Assembly (NCBI RefSeq): GCF_002256285.1
Contig: NZ_NKJE01000008.1
Coordinates: 1-64,000, forward strand
Source: Flavobacterium sp. BFFFF1
GTDB lineage: Bacteria > Bacteroidota > Bacteroidia > Flavobacteriales > Flavobacteriaceae
Length of the DNA: 64,000 bases
Reading direction: 5' to 3'
Part shown: positions 55,878 to 63,534 of the stretch, piece by piece
Layout of the letters: each line of letters begins with the position of its first letter
Position numbering within the stretch: the first letter of the stretch is position 1
Program-made: the position numbers and the translations under genes
Notes under the pieces: model-generated
What the model saw: the letters and a program-made list of their open reading frames with translations, nothing else
Told to the model about the DNA's origin: nothing
Database searches by the model: none

Positions 55878-56744
55878 TTAACTTCTTGATTTAAAATAAC
55901 CCAGCAAGCGCGTAACATAACTTTCGTCGACACGGGTGCTTACCACGCCGGAACCGCATTTGCGGAAGGTTTCCTTAAAATATTTCACTTTGTCCTGATA
56001 GTATTTTTCATACCCCAAACGCACCGATTTTGCACCCGTGTTCACCAGCTGCATGGCGCCTGTCTCTGCATCAAGCATGGGCACCATTCCAATATTTGGC
56101 ATTTTTTCTTCGCGTGCATCGTATACCCGGATTCCCGTGAGGTCATGCTTTTTAGAGGCAATTTTCAAGGGTTGCTCAAAATCGTCCGACATGAAGTCAG
56201 AAATCAAAAAAACAATCGCCTTCTTTTTCTGTGTACCGGACAAAAAACGCAGTGCCTGTGCAATGTCTGTCTTATGGCTTTTTGGTTGGAACTCTATTAA
56301 TTCCCGAATAATCCGGAGGACATGTGACTTGCCCTTCTTTGGCGGAATGTACAGTTCAATTTGGTCCGAAAATAAAATCAGCCCTATTTTATCATTGTTT
56401 TGGGTTGCTGAGAATGCAAGCGTAGCGGCGATTTCGGTAACAATCTCGTTCTTGAACTGGCTCTTGGTGCCGAAGCTTTCCGAACCGCTGATATCGACCA
56501 TCAACATCATCGTCAGCTCACGTTCTTCTTCGAATATTTTCACATAAGGCTCATTATACCGTGCCGTCACATTCCAATCGATGGCACGGATGTCATCGCC
56601 GTATTGGTATTGGCGTACTTCAGAAAAAGTCATACCACGTCCCTTGAATGATGTATGGTATTCGCCCGAAAAAATATGATCACTCAACCTCCGGGTCTTG
56701 ATCTCTATCTTACGGACCTTCTTTAAAAGCTCTTTTGTATCCAT
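55878..56744 (-). CDS. DUF58 domain protein of the Bat operon
   Basis: A 288-aa cytoplasmic protein with the DUF58 motif GRGMTFSEVRQYQYGDDIRA followed by IDWNVTAR, and a VWA-like fold with VDISGSESFGTK. DUF58 proteins nearly always follow a MoxR ATPase gene and are thought to be its partner. It is the second gene of the operon, 89 bp after moxR. Confidence 0.93.
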   Translation of the reverse strand: MDTKELLKKVRKIEIKTRRLSDHIFSGEYHTSFKGRGMTFSEVRQYQYGDDIRAIDWNVTARYNEPYVKIFEEERELTMMLMVDISGSESFGTKSQFKNEIVTEIAATLAFSATQNNDKIGLILFSDQIELYIPPKKGKSHVLRIIRELIEFQPKSHKTDIAQALRFLSGTQKKKAIVFLISDFMSDDFEQPLKIASKKHDLTGIRVYDAREEKMPNIGMVPMLDAETGAMQLVNTGAKSVRLGYEKYYQDKVKYFKETFRKCGSGVVSTRVDESYVTRLLGYFKSRS

Positions 56745-56751
56745 CTTTTTA

Positions 56752-56830
56752 GAATTGAGAATTGGGATTCGAGAATTGAGATCTTAAATCCCGGCGAAGG
56801 ATCCAACATCTGAATTCTCAATACTAAAAT
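56752..56830. repeat. Short repeats in the moxR-DUF58 spacer
   Basis: 56752-56786 resembles 48241-48275 on the same strand, and 56813-56830 is the exact inverse of 48236-48253. They occupy most of the spacer between moxR and the DUF58 gene. Confidence 0.55.
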
Positions 56831-56833
56831 CTA

Positions 56834-57838
56834 TTAAGGTACTTCGACTTCGTTAACGATCTTGTTGATAATGTCTACGGAAGTGATATTCTCGGCCTCC
56901 GCTTCATACGTAACGCCAATCCTATGACGAAGCACATCGTGAACGACGGCACGGACATCTTCCGGAATTACATATCCCCTTCGTTTGATAAAAGCATAGC
57001 ATTTTGCTGCATTGGCAAGGTTGATACTACCACGAGGTGAAGCGCCGAATCCAATTAAAGGTTTCAAACTTTCAAGCTTGTATTTTTCCGGGTATCGGGT
57101 AGCAAAAACAATATCAAGGATATATTTCTCAATCTTCTCATCCATGTACACTTCACGGACGGCTTGTTGCGCTCGTATAATCTGATCCACAGAGATTACG
57201 GGATTTACTTTTTCGTATGCCCCTTTAAGGTTTTGACGGATTACCATGCGCTCTTCGTCCATTTTTGGATAGTCGATTACCGTTTTCAACATAAACCGGT
57301 CGACCTGTGCTTCCGGAAGCGGATAAGTCCCTTCCTGCTCAATTGGGTTTTGTGTGGCAAGCACCAAAAATGGCTTGTCCAGTTTGAAAGTGGTGTCGCC
57401 AATAGTAACCTGTTTTTCCTGCATGGCTTCCAATAATGCCGATTGCACTTTTGCCGGGGCGCGGTTGATCTCATCTGCCAGGACAAAATTTGCAAAAATA
57501 GGTCCTTTCTTTATGGAAAACTCATTAGCCTTGATGTTGTAAATCATCGTACCGACAACATCTGCAGGCAATAAATCTGGCGTAAACTGTATCCGGCTGA
57601 ACGAACCATGCACCGCCTGTGACAGGGTATTGATCGCAAGTGTCTTCGCCAGTCCCGGAACGCCTTCCAGCAAGATGTGTCCCTGCCCAAGGAGTCCGAT
57701 GAGCAGTCTTTCAATCATATGCTTCTGGCCCACAATTACCTTGTTCATTTCAAGGTTTAAAAGCTCAATAAAAGCACTTTCCCTTTCAATTTTTTCATTA
57801 ATTGCCCTTATGTCTAAAGGGGCAGCATTTTCTTCCAT
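56834..57838 (-). CDS. moxR: MoxR-family AAA+ ATPase
   Basis: A 334-aa AAA+ ATPase, first gene of the Bat operon. Walker A is LEGVPGLAKT, Walker B is FVLADEINRAPAKVQSALLEAM, sensor 1 is VLATQNPIEQEGTYPLPEAQ, and the sensor 2 segment is GASPRGSINLANAAK. MoxR ATPases act as chaperones for the VWA proteins encoded beside them. A TCAATTTG sequence at 57886-57893 (minus) is a near match to the -7 consensus. Confidence 0.96.
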   Translation of the reverse strand: MEENAAPLDIRAINEKIERESAFIELLNLEMNKVIVGQKHMIERLLIGLLGQGHILLEGVPGLAKTLAINTLSQAVHGSFSRIQFTPDLLPADVVGTMIYNIKANEFSIKKGPIFANFVLADEINRAPAKVQSALLEAMQEKQVTIGDTTFKLDKPFLVLATQNPIEQEGTYPLPEAQVDRFMLKTVIDYPKMDEERMVIRQNLKGAYEKVNPVISVDQIIRAQQAVREVYMDEKIEKYILDIVFATRYPEKYKLESLKPLIGFGASPRGSINLANAAKCYAFIKRRGYVIPEDVRAVVHDVLRHRIGVTYEAEAENITSVDIINKIVNEVEVP

Positions 57839-58052
57839 AATCTGATATTTATTGCTTTTGGGTTGATCAGTTAATTTTGACGGTGCAAATTGAATTTTTT
57901 TTCAGTTTAAGGATGTTAAAAAATGGTTAAAAATTCTTTCAAACCTTTGTTGTTAAGGATGATTTGTGATTTTGTTTTTATAATTTTAAGAACTTTATAT
58001 AAATGAGTGCCGTAGAGGCATTTTTTATACTCAATAATCTAAAAAACAAACC

Positions 58053-58925
58053 TTGACAAAGACTAAATTATCGCCGATTGTTGCCGGAACCATGAATTGG
58101 GGAATCTGGGACAAAAAACTCTCTATGACTGAAATGGCGCACATGATTCACCTGTGCCTTGAAAATGGGATCAGCACTTTTGATCACGCGGACATTTATG
58201 GTTCGTACACCACCGAGTCTGAGTTTGGGAAAGCATTTGCTTCCTCAAAAATTCCCAGGGAAAAAATCCAGCTGGTTTCCAAATGTGGGATCCAGCATAT
58301 CTCGCCAAACCGGGACAACAAGATCAAACACTACAATTACGACAGGAATTACATCATCTGGTCTGTCGAAAATTCATTGGCCAACCTGAATACAGATTAC
58401 CTTGATGTGTTGTTGTTGCATCGCCCAAGCCCTTTGATGCAGGCTGATGAAATTGCTGAAGCGGTCGAAAAGCTGAAATCCGAAGGTAAAATCCTTGATT
58501 TTGGGCTTTCAAATTTCACTGCATCCCAAACCGAGCTGATCCGACAAAAGACAACCGTAAGTTACAATCAGGTGCAATTTTCGGCAACACACTTCGAACC
58601 CATGCTGGATGGCAGCTTCGATTACATGCAGATTCATAACATTACCCCCATGTCCTGGAATCCTTTAGGGAGCATCTTCAGGGAAGATACCGACCAAACA
58701 AGGCGACTGAAAAAACTACTGGCCCGGCTGGTTGACAAATACCACTATGGTTCGGATACGTTATTGTTGGCTTGGATTATCCAGCACCCCGCAGGCGTGA
58801 TCCCCGTTGCCGGCACTGTGAATGTTGCACGAATCCAGGCGTTGATGACCGCCGCAGCCTTAAAGCTCGAACCCGAAGATTGGTTTGCCATCTGGGCGGA
58901 AAGTATGGGAAATGATGTGCCGTAA
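58053..58925 (+). CDS. Aldo/keto reductase
   Basis: A 290-aa NADPH-dependent oxidoreductase of the YdhF-like branch. It has the catalytic set: Asp and Tyr in FDHADIYGSYTTE, Lys in LVSKCGI, and His in LLLHRPSPL. The C-terminal cofactor region is GVIPVAGTVNVARIQALM. The start is a TTG at 58053; the next in-frame ATG would remove the first beta strand. An SDR gene follows 24 bp downstream. The substrate is unknown. It is not the parent of the decayed reductase at 21966, whose termini differ. Confidence 0.92.
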   Translation: MTKTKLSPIVAGTMNWGIWDKKLSMTEMAHMIHLCLENGISTFDHADIYGSYTTESEFGKAFASSKIPREKIQLVSKCGIQHISPNRDNKIKHYNYDRNYIIWSVENSLANLNTDYLDVLLLHRPSPLMQADEIAEAVEKLKSEGKILDFGLSNFTASQTELIRQKTTVSYNQVQFSATHFEPMLDGSFDYMQIHNITPMSWNPLGSIFREDTDQTRRLKKLLARLVDKYHYGSDTLLLAWIIQHPAGVIPVAGTVNVARIQALMTAAALKLEPEDWFAIWAESMGNDVP

Positions 58926-58949
58926 AAATATTTACTAAAAGCCAAACAA

Positions 58950-59699
58950 ATGAAAACAGCCTTAATTACCGGAGCAACCAGCGGAATTGGAAAAGCAGTA
59001 GCAGAGATTTTTGCCGCAAATGGCATCAAACTCGTCCTTTGCGGCAGACGTGAAGAACGCCTTCAGGAACTAAAGTCGGTGTTGTCAAAACAGACTGAGG
59101 TGCATACCCTTCGCTTTGACGTAAGCGACAAAAAAGCCGTATTTGATGCAATTAATTCGTTGCCCGAACCATTCTCAAAAATTGATATCCTTATTAACAA
59201 CGCGGGGAATGCTCATGGACTTGATCCCATACAAACCGGCAGCCTTGATGACTGGGACGCGATGATCGACAGCAATGTCAAAGGTTTGCTATACGTTTCA
59301 AGAGCCATTATTCCCGGCATGACGATACGAAACAGTGGCCACATCATTAACATCGGTTCGATCGCTGGTAAGGAAGTGTATCCAAATGGCAATGTCTACT
59401 GCGCCACCAAACACGCTGTTGATGCGTTGAACAAAGCGATGCGTATCGACTTGGTGTCGTTTGGTATACGCGTGGGAGCAATTCACCCCGGAATGGTGGA
59501 AACAGCATTCAGCGAAGTGCGTTTCAAAGGCGATACGGAGAGGGCGGCCCAAGTGTATAAAGCGTTTACCCCATTGAAGCCAGAAGACATTGCGGACATT
59601 ATCCTGTTTGTAATCACACGCCCGTACCATGTGAACATTTCGGACCTGATCGTTACACCCACGGCACAGGCGACCGCAACGATCGTGAAACGGGATTAA
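58950..59699 (+). CDS. Short-chain dehydrogenase/reductase (YdfG-like)
   Basis: A 249-aa NAD(P)-dependent enzyme. The cofactor motif is TGATSGIGKAVAEIFA, then NNAGNAHG, a catalytic Ser in NIGSIAGKEVYP and YCATKHAVD (Tyr-x3-Lys). The pattern is closest to the YdfG/serine-3-dehydrogenase branch. It is probably co-transcribed with the aldo/keto reductase. A hairpin repeat element starts 21 bp after the stop. Confidence 0.93.
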   Translation: MKTALITGATSGIGKAVAEIFAANGIKLVLCGRREERLQELKSVLSKQTEVHTLRFDVSDKKAVFDAINSLPEPFSKIDILINNAGNAHGLDPIQTGSLDDWDAMIDSNVKGLLYVSRAIIPGMTIRNSGHIINIGSIAGKEVYPNGNVYCATKHAVDALNKAMRIDLVSFGIRVGAIHPGMVETAFSEVRFKGDTERAAQVYKAFTPLKPEDIADIILFVITRPYHVNISDLIVTPTAQATATIVKRD

Positions 59700-59720
59700 A
59701 ATTTAACGACCAGCTTGCGT

Positions 59721-59830
59721 TAGGGATAGCAGCGAAAATCCTTTTTTAGCGGTTTATGGGTACGATGCTGTCAGGCACACCCAAACGGACGCTAAAAAGA
59801 TTGAAGCGAATAGCCCGGCCGCAGGCAACG
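59721..59830 (+). repeat. Hairpin repeat element, copy 4 of 5 (divergent)
   Basis: TAGGGATAGCAGCGAAAATCC, TTTTTTAGCG, centre, CGCTAAAAAGATTGAAGCGAA, TAGCCCGGCC. The outline matches the other four copies, but the sequence has drifted. The remaining bases up to 59953 form an imperfect AGCT/CAGC-rich inverted tract with no gene. Confidence 0.6.
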
Positions 59831-59953
59831 CCCAAAAAGCCAGTAGCTTTCAGCCGTCAGCGATTGGCTTATGCCGAGCAAACATGGTGCGTCATTCGAT
59901 GAACGATGTATATCGCTGATGGCTAAGTACCGACAGCTAAAAGCTAAAAAACG

Positions 59954-61102
59954 ATGATAAACAAGCGCCTTTTGATTAAGAACCTGCTCGCACACAATGA
60001 CGAGAGCAGTTTTTATGACAAGAAAAGGCAGCTCAACCTGCATTCACGAGAGGGTAAAGCAAAATTTTTGAAGCACATCTGTGCGCTGTCGAACTCGAAT
60101 CCAACAAACAATTCATATATTGTTGTGGGGGTTGAGGACCAGGACAACCAAATTGTTGGTGACGATTTCTTTGACGACAGCCGGATTCAAAATTTAGTGA
60201 ACGCCTTTTTGGAACATCCTCCGAAGATACAGTATGAAAACGTACCGTTCCCCAGTTTACCTAAGGATAAAGTGGTTGGGCTGGTAACAATCCGCCCGAA
60301 CAATAAAACCTCCTACTTCAAAAAAGGAATCCATACAATTCCGGCTAACAGTATTTTTGTGCGCCGCGGGAGCAACTCAGTACCTGTTGATGGCATTTCT
60401 GAAAAAAGCTACCAAAATGCCGAGACCGTTATTGGAATTGAAAATAACTCCCGCAACAGCATTGGTTATACGCTCGACGGTGTCATTGATTTTATGAATT
60501 TCCGGCATCCTGACATGGCTCCAAAATATAAGGTATTCAAAGAGCTTTTCGTAATTTGCTGGGCTGGAATTCCGAAGAGAGTGCGGGACAGGACCTATCT
60601 TTCACGAGTAGATATTGAACTGATTAATGAACAGGTAAAATTGTTTTACTCCGCTCAGGATGAGGTTGACATTACATTCGACGACCACACTTTTACGATT
60701 ACGGAATATGTACCGCTTGGGCTCAATGACAAGACAAGCTACTACCCTTTGGAAAAACTGACCATCCATTTTTACGACAATGGTTATTACCGTATCGACA
60801 GGGATATGCTGTTTCAGCCTCCCGAATTCAATCGCAAGATGCTGTATCATATTTACAACGCCAATTTATCCCTTGTACAGCAGCTTGAAAAAGGCCTGCC
60901 TTTGACCGATCGGGACCGGCGAGATCTGGAGAATCTGCCCTCAAATTTTATGATCTGCTATCTTAACGGGTTTGAAGACGCGAAGCAAAAACTGATTGAT
61001 GCGAAACTCGTGTTAAAACCGTTTCCAAAAGTATACCTGTCGTTTAAGGAGGCTTTGCGAATCCTGAGAAAGATGAAGTATGATAAAAGTGGCGACCTGT
61101 AA
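59954..61102 (+). CDS. AlbA_2 (Schlafen-type) putative DNA-binding protein
   Basis: A 382-aa cytoplasmic protein. Residues of about 10-140 match the AlbA_2/Schlafen domain (KRQLNLHSREGKAKFLKHIC, NNSYIVVGVEDQDNQIVG, FVRRGSNSVPVDG). The remaining 240 residues are unlike the helix-turn-helix tails usual in bacterial AlbA_2 regulators, and I do not recognise them (FKELFVICWAGIPKRVRDRT...DRDRRDLENLP). Proteins of this type act as regulators or in defence; nothing nearby decides between these. It converges with the gene at 61105 with a 2-bp gap. Confidence 0.8.
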   Translation: MINKRLLIKNLLAHNDESSFYDKKRQLNLHSREGKAKFLKHICALSNSNPTNNSYIVVGVEDQDNQIVGDDFFDDSRIQNLVNAFLEHPPKIQYENVPFPSLPKDKVVGLVTIRPNNKTSYFKKGIHTIPANSIFVRRGSNSVPVDGISEKSYQNAETVIGIENNSRNSIGYTLDGVIDFMNFRHPDMAPKYKVFKELFVICWAGIPKRVRDRTYLSRVDIELINEQVKLFYSAQDEVDITFDDHTFTITEYVPLGLNDKTSYYPLEKLTIHFYDNGYYRIDRDMLFQPPEFNRKMLYHIYNANLSLVQQLEKGLPLTDRDRRDLENLPSNFMICYLNGFEDAKQKLIDAKLVLKPFPKVYLSFKEALRILRKMKYDKSGDL

Positions 61103-61104
61103 TA

Positions 61105-61506
61105 CTAATCTTCTTTTTTGATGGTGATGATCACTTCATCGTCGAATTTGTACTCTCCCTTTTTGTAGATTTCCTTACTGGCTAAAGTTACTTCGTAGGT
61201 ATAAACGCCCTTCGGCAGATTAAACACACATTCTTTGCCGTCACTTTGGACGACCAGTTCTTTCTTAACATCATTCTCCTGCTCATCTTTGCCTTCCAAT
61301 TTGAAAACAATTTTTTCAGATAGCTTATTTTTAATGCATACCGAAGATATGGTCTTACTGTCTTTTTTCGTGTCCGATCTGGCCACCTTAAAAATGCTAA
61401 ATCCACCGAGGAGCAATTCTCCCGCTTTAATGGTTTTATCAAGGTCAGATTGTGGGTAGTTGATTGTCGGGGAAAAAAGGATAATAAAAAAAAGTAGTGT
61501 TTTCAT
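61105..61506 (-). CDS. Small secreted protein of unknown function
   Basis: A 133-aa protein with a signal peptide (MKTLLFFIILFSPTINYPQ) and a beta-rich mature part (KIVFKLEGKDEQENDVKKEL, LPKGVYTYEVTLASKEIYKK). It looks like a single beta-sandwich, but no family is recognised. Possibly the last gene of a three-gene minus-strand group (62857 to 61105) of exported proteins. Confidence 0.7.
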   Translation of the reverse strand: MKTLLFFIILFSPTINYPQSDLDKTIKAGELLLGGFSIFKVARSDTKKDSKTISSVCIKNKLSEKIVFKLEGKDEQENDVKKELVVQSDGKECVFNLPKGVYTYEVTLASKEIYKKGEYKFDDEVIITIKKED

Positions 61507-61595
61507 GGCGTGTATAATTGATTAAAACCAGTAATTTTTTGCTTGTGCAGCGTTTTACAATCAGGCCGAAGTATTGCAAAATTGCATTTGCCTTA

Positions 61596-62333
61596 CTACC
61601 ATCTGATGGACGGACTGTTGTGTACCATTTTCCAGTTTGGATCTTCCTTTTTCAGGTCATCTTCCAGGAATTTCTCGTGTTCAGCCCCATACATCACAAC
61701 AATCTTTTTGTCTTTTGAGTGGGTCAGGAAGTAACTCAGGTAACGGTTTCTGAGCGTTAGCGCCATAAATTTCTGATCCTTCACCTTCAATCGATGACAA
61801 CGGTATTTTTCCGTATACGGCGTATTCCAGTCGCACTGCGTTAGCTTTATTTCGCCCCGCTCTTTTTCATATAAGGCGACCAGACTGTCCATAGATAAAT
61901 CCACCTTCTTATCCCGCTTTCGGTCGCAGCCTGTATTTGTCATCGTTTGCATTACATATCCTTCCAACGCAAGGGCTCGGTACGATTTATTATTTTTGTC
62001 GGAGTAATCCCCCGGAACAATCCCGATGACACGCCGGAATTTTCTCTGAATCGTTTCATTTCGTAACGAATCGGAAGGGTTTTCTAATTCAACACTTTCA
62101 TAGTAAATAACATATCCCTGGCTTCTCAAGGAATCCGCTATTTGCTTGATTCTTGCAAATTTCTCCGGCTTGTTCAAATGGGCCATTGGAATGAACTGAA
62201 CGTCTTTCTTCCCATTTGTATAATGCCATACCATAAACAGCGCGTTGTACGTTTTTATCTGATATCTCGTCATCATTTTTCCACAAGACACCAGCACTAA
62301 AAAAATCGATACGATAACTATTGTTTTTCTCAT
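61596..62333 (-). CDS. Lipoprotein, weakly TraB/GumN-like
   Basis: A 245-aa protein with lipobox (MRKTIVIVSIFLVLVSC, Cys17). A segment FIPMAHLNKPEKFARIKQIA, an acidic VIYYESVELENPSD and the later KKIVVMYGAEHEKFLEDDL recall the TraB/GumN (TIKI) protease-like fold, in which conserved Glu and GxxH residues bind metal. The match is weak and rests on pattern only. It lies 47 bp after the stop of the Cys-rich gene upstream. Confidence 0.65.
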   Translation of the reverse strand: MRKTIVIVSIFLVLVSCGKMMTRYQIKTYNALFMVWHYTNGKKDVQFIPMAHLNKPEKFARIKQIADSLRSQGYVIYYESVELENPSDSLRNETIQRKFRRVIGIVPGDYSDKNNKSYRALALEGYVMQTMTNTGCDRKRDKKVDLSMDSLVALYEKERGEIKLTQCDWNTPYTEKYRCHRLKVKDQKFMALTLRNRYLSYFLTHSKDKKIVVMYGAEHEKFLEDDLKKEDPNWKMVHNSPSIRW

Positions 62334-62380
62334 ACAAAAAATATTGTAGCGCCAACCTAAAAGCAGGTTGGCGCTGATTA

Positions 62381-62857
62381 TTAGCCTAATACTTTAATAA
62401 TGGTCAGCACCGCTGGCAGAATCTCTTCTAACGACCCAAACCAGCAGTTGGCCTTACATTTTCCCCTGCCTTTGATTTTTACCCCGTCGGCTGTGGTGAA
62501 TTTCTTATTACAGCCGTCCAGACATTGCGAAAGCGTCTGGCTTTCAGTGGATCCCTCAGCCAATGCGCGTGATGCGGACACAAGATAATTTGCGTTTATC
62601 CCAAGGGACTGAAGCACGTTGTCTGTGATCTCAAGGGCAATCAAGCCATTGCCATCGTCCGGGACAACAAATTTGATCTGACCCGTTCCTGTTTTTCCGG
62701 TGTTGCCCTTAAAGGAAACTTCGTAAACAATTGTCTCTGAAGGTCCCGCCGGAGCTTGCCTGGATGCTGGTAATTCCATCCTTGTGAACTTAGACTGTGC
62801 ATTGGCGGATAGCGCGAGTAATGATGTGGCGAATAACGTAAAAAATAATTTTTTCAT
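62381..62857 (-). CDS. Secreted Cys-motif protein of unknown function
   Basis: A 158-aa protein with a signal peptide (MKKLFFTLFATSLLALSANAQ). A beta-rich middle (TIVYEVSFKGNTGKTGTGQI) is followed by a C-terminal CLDGC-x17-CKANC arrangement (Cys112, 116, 134, 138) and a hydrophobic helix end (EEILPAVLTIIKVLG). The paired C-x3-C motifs could form two disulfides or bind metal. The Gly/Lys-rich loop between them (VKIKGRGK) is basic. Family not recognised. Confidence 0.7.
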   Translation of the reverse strand: MKKLFFTLFATSLLALSANAQSKFTRMELPASRQAPAGPSETIVYEVSFKGNTGKTGTGQIKFVVPDDGNGLIALEITDNVLQSLGINANYLVSASRALAEGSTESQTLSQCLDGCNKKFTTADGVKIKGRGKCKANCWFGSLEEILPAVLTIIKVLG

Positions 62858-63118
62858 GGTACATAATAATTAAGATTAAAATTTATGAAATCAAACGTCT
62901 GCAGCAATTTGATGTCGTAAAATTAAAAACTTCCCAATCCCGGATTTACGCATTTTATGTACAATTTGTTAAAATTTAGCCCTTTGAATGCGCGAAAAAC
63001 GAATTTATAAAAACTTTGTAAAAAAGATCTATGCGATATCATTATTCCAGACTTGTTATTATTTTTGTCCTTCCTGCATTTCTTCCGTAATTTTTTTTAA
63101 TTTCGCGTCCAGAAATTC

Positions 63119-63190
63119 GGCCTCGTAGTTCAACGGATAGAATAGAAGTTTCCTAAACTTTAGATCCAAGTTCGATTCTTGGCGAGGCTA
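63119..63190 (+). tRNA. tRNA-Arg (CCT anticodon)
   Basis: Acceptor GGCCTCG pairs with CGAGGCT, D-arm GTTC...GAAT, anticodon arm GAAGT-TTCCTAA-ACTTT with anticodon CCT, T-arm CCAAG-TTCGATT-CTTGG, discriminator A. No encoded CCA. Length is 72 nt. A terminator follows at once. Confidence 0.93.
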
Positions 63191-63191
63191 C

Positions 63192-63220
63192 AAAACCATC
63201 TTCATCGGATGGTTTTTTTA
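63192..63220 (+). terminator. Terminator of tRNA-Arg
   Basis: AAAACCATC-TTCATCG-GATGGTTTTTTTA. The same hairpin is repeated with single loop changes near 63274-63303 and 63357-63386. Confidence 0.88.
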
Positions 63221-63227
63221 TTTCAAT

Positions 63228-63390
63228 AACTTTAGATCCAAGTTCTCCCGAAGCTTCGGGATTGGCGAGGCTACAAAACCATCTTCAACGGATGGTTTTT
63301 TTATTTCAACAACTTTAGATCCAAGTTCTCCCGAAGCTTCGGGATTGGCGAGGCTACAAAACCATCTTCACCGGATGGTTTTTTTATTTT
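63228..63390 (+). repeat. Two extra tandem copies of the tRNA-Arg 3' half and terminator
   Basis: Units starting at 63228 and 63311 repeat the tRNA-Arg sequence from the 3' anticodon stem (AACTTTAGATCCAAG, first at 63156) through the acceptor end and terminator. In both, the T-loop is replaced by the palindrome TCCCGAAGCTTCGGGA (63246-63261 and 63329-63344). They lack the 5' half, so they are not working tRNA genes. Confidence 0.92.
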
Positions 63391-63391
63391 A

Positions 63392-63490
63392 AGGAGCTTT
63401 TTCCCGCTTTCCGCTGCAATATTTTTTGAATTCCCCTCCGTAAACTCCGGCAAAATCAAAAAATGATTTCCGCTGCAATCGGGGCTAGGG
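63392..63490 (-). repeat. Hairpin repeat element, copy 5 of 5 (minus orientation)
   Basis: Plus strand reads AGGAGCTTTTTCCCGCTTTC then CGCTGCAATATTTTTTG, a centre with CCTCCGTAAACTCCGG, then AAAAAATGATTTCCGCTGC and AATCGGGGCTAGGG. This is the reverse complement layout of the copies at 32202 and 46688. It lies between the tRNA repeats and the dihydrouridine synthase gene. Confidence 0.68.
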
Positions 63491-63512
63491 TTCCGGGTTA
63501 ATGAAATTTCGT

Positions 63513-63520
63513 TACTTTTG
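63513..63520 (+). promoter_or_regulatory. -7 promoter element of the dus gene
   Basis: TACTTTTG matches TAnnTTTG, 14 bp before the ATG at 63535. Confidence 0.5.
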
Positions 63521-63534
63521 CCCCAAATTATAAT

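Noticed and set aside
59831..59953. Possible riboswitch or small RNA upstream of the AlbA_2 gene
   Set aside because: The stretch is an imperfect AGCT/CAGC-rich inverted tract with no known riboswitch core; it looks like simple-sequence repeat.
63228..63390. Two further tRNA-Arg genes
   Set aside because: The units lack the acceptor 5' strand, D-arm and anticodon loop, so they cannot fold as tRNAs.
63119..63390. CRISPR-like array because of regularly spaced repeats
   Set aside because: Only three units exist, their spacing is uneven, the repeats are tRNA 3' halves with terminators, and there are no unique spacers or cas genes.
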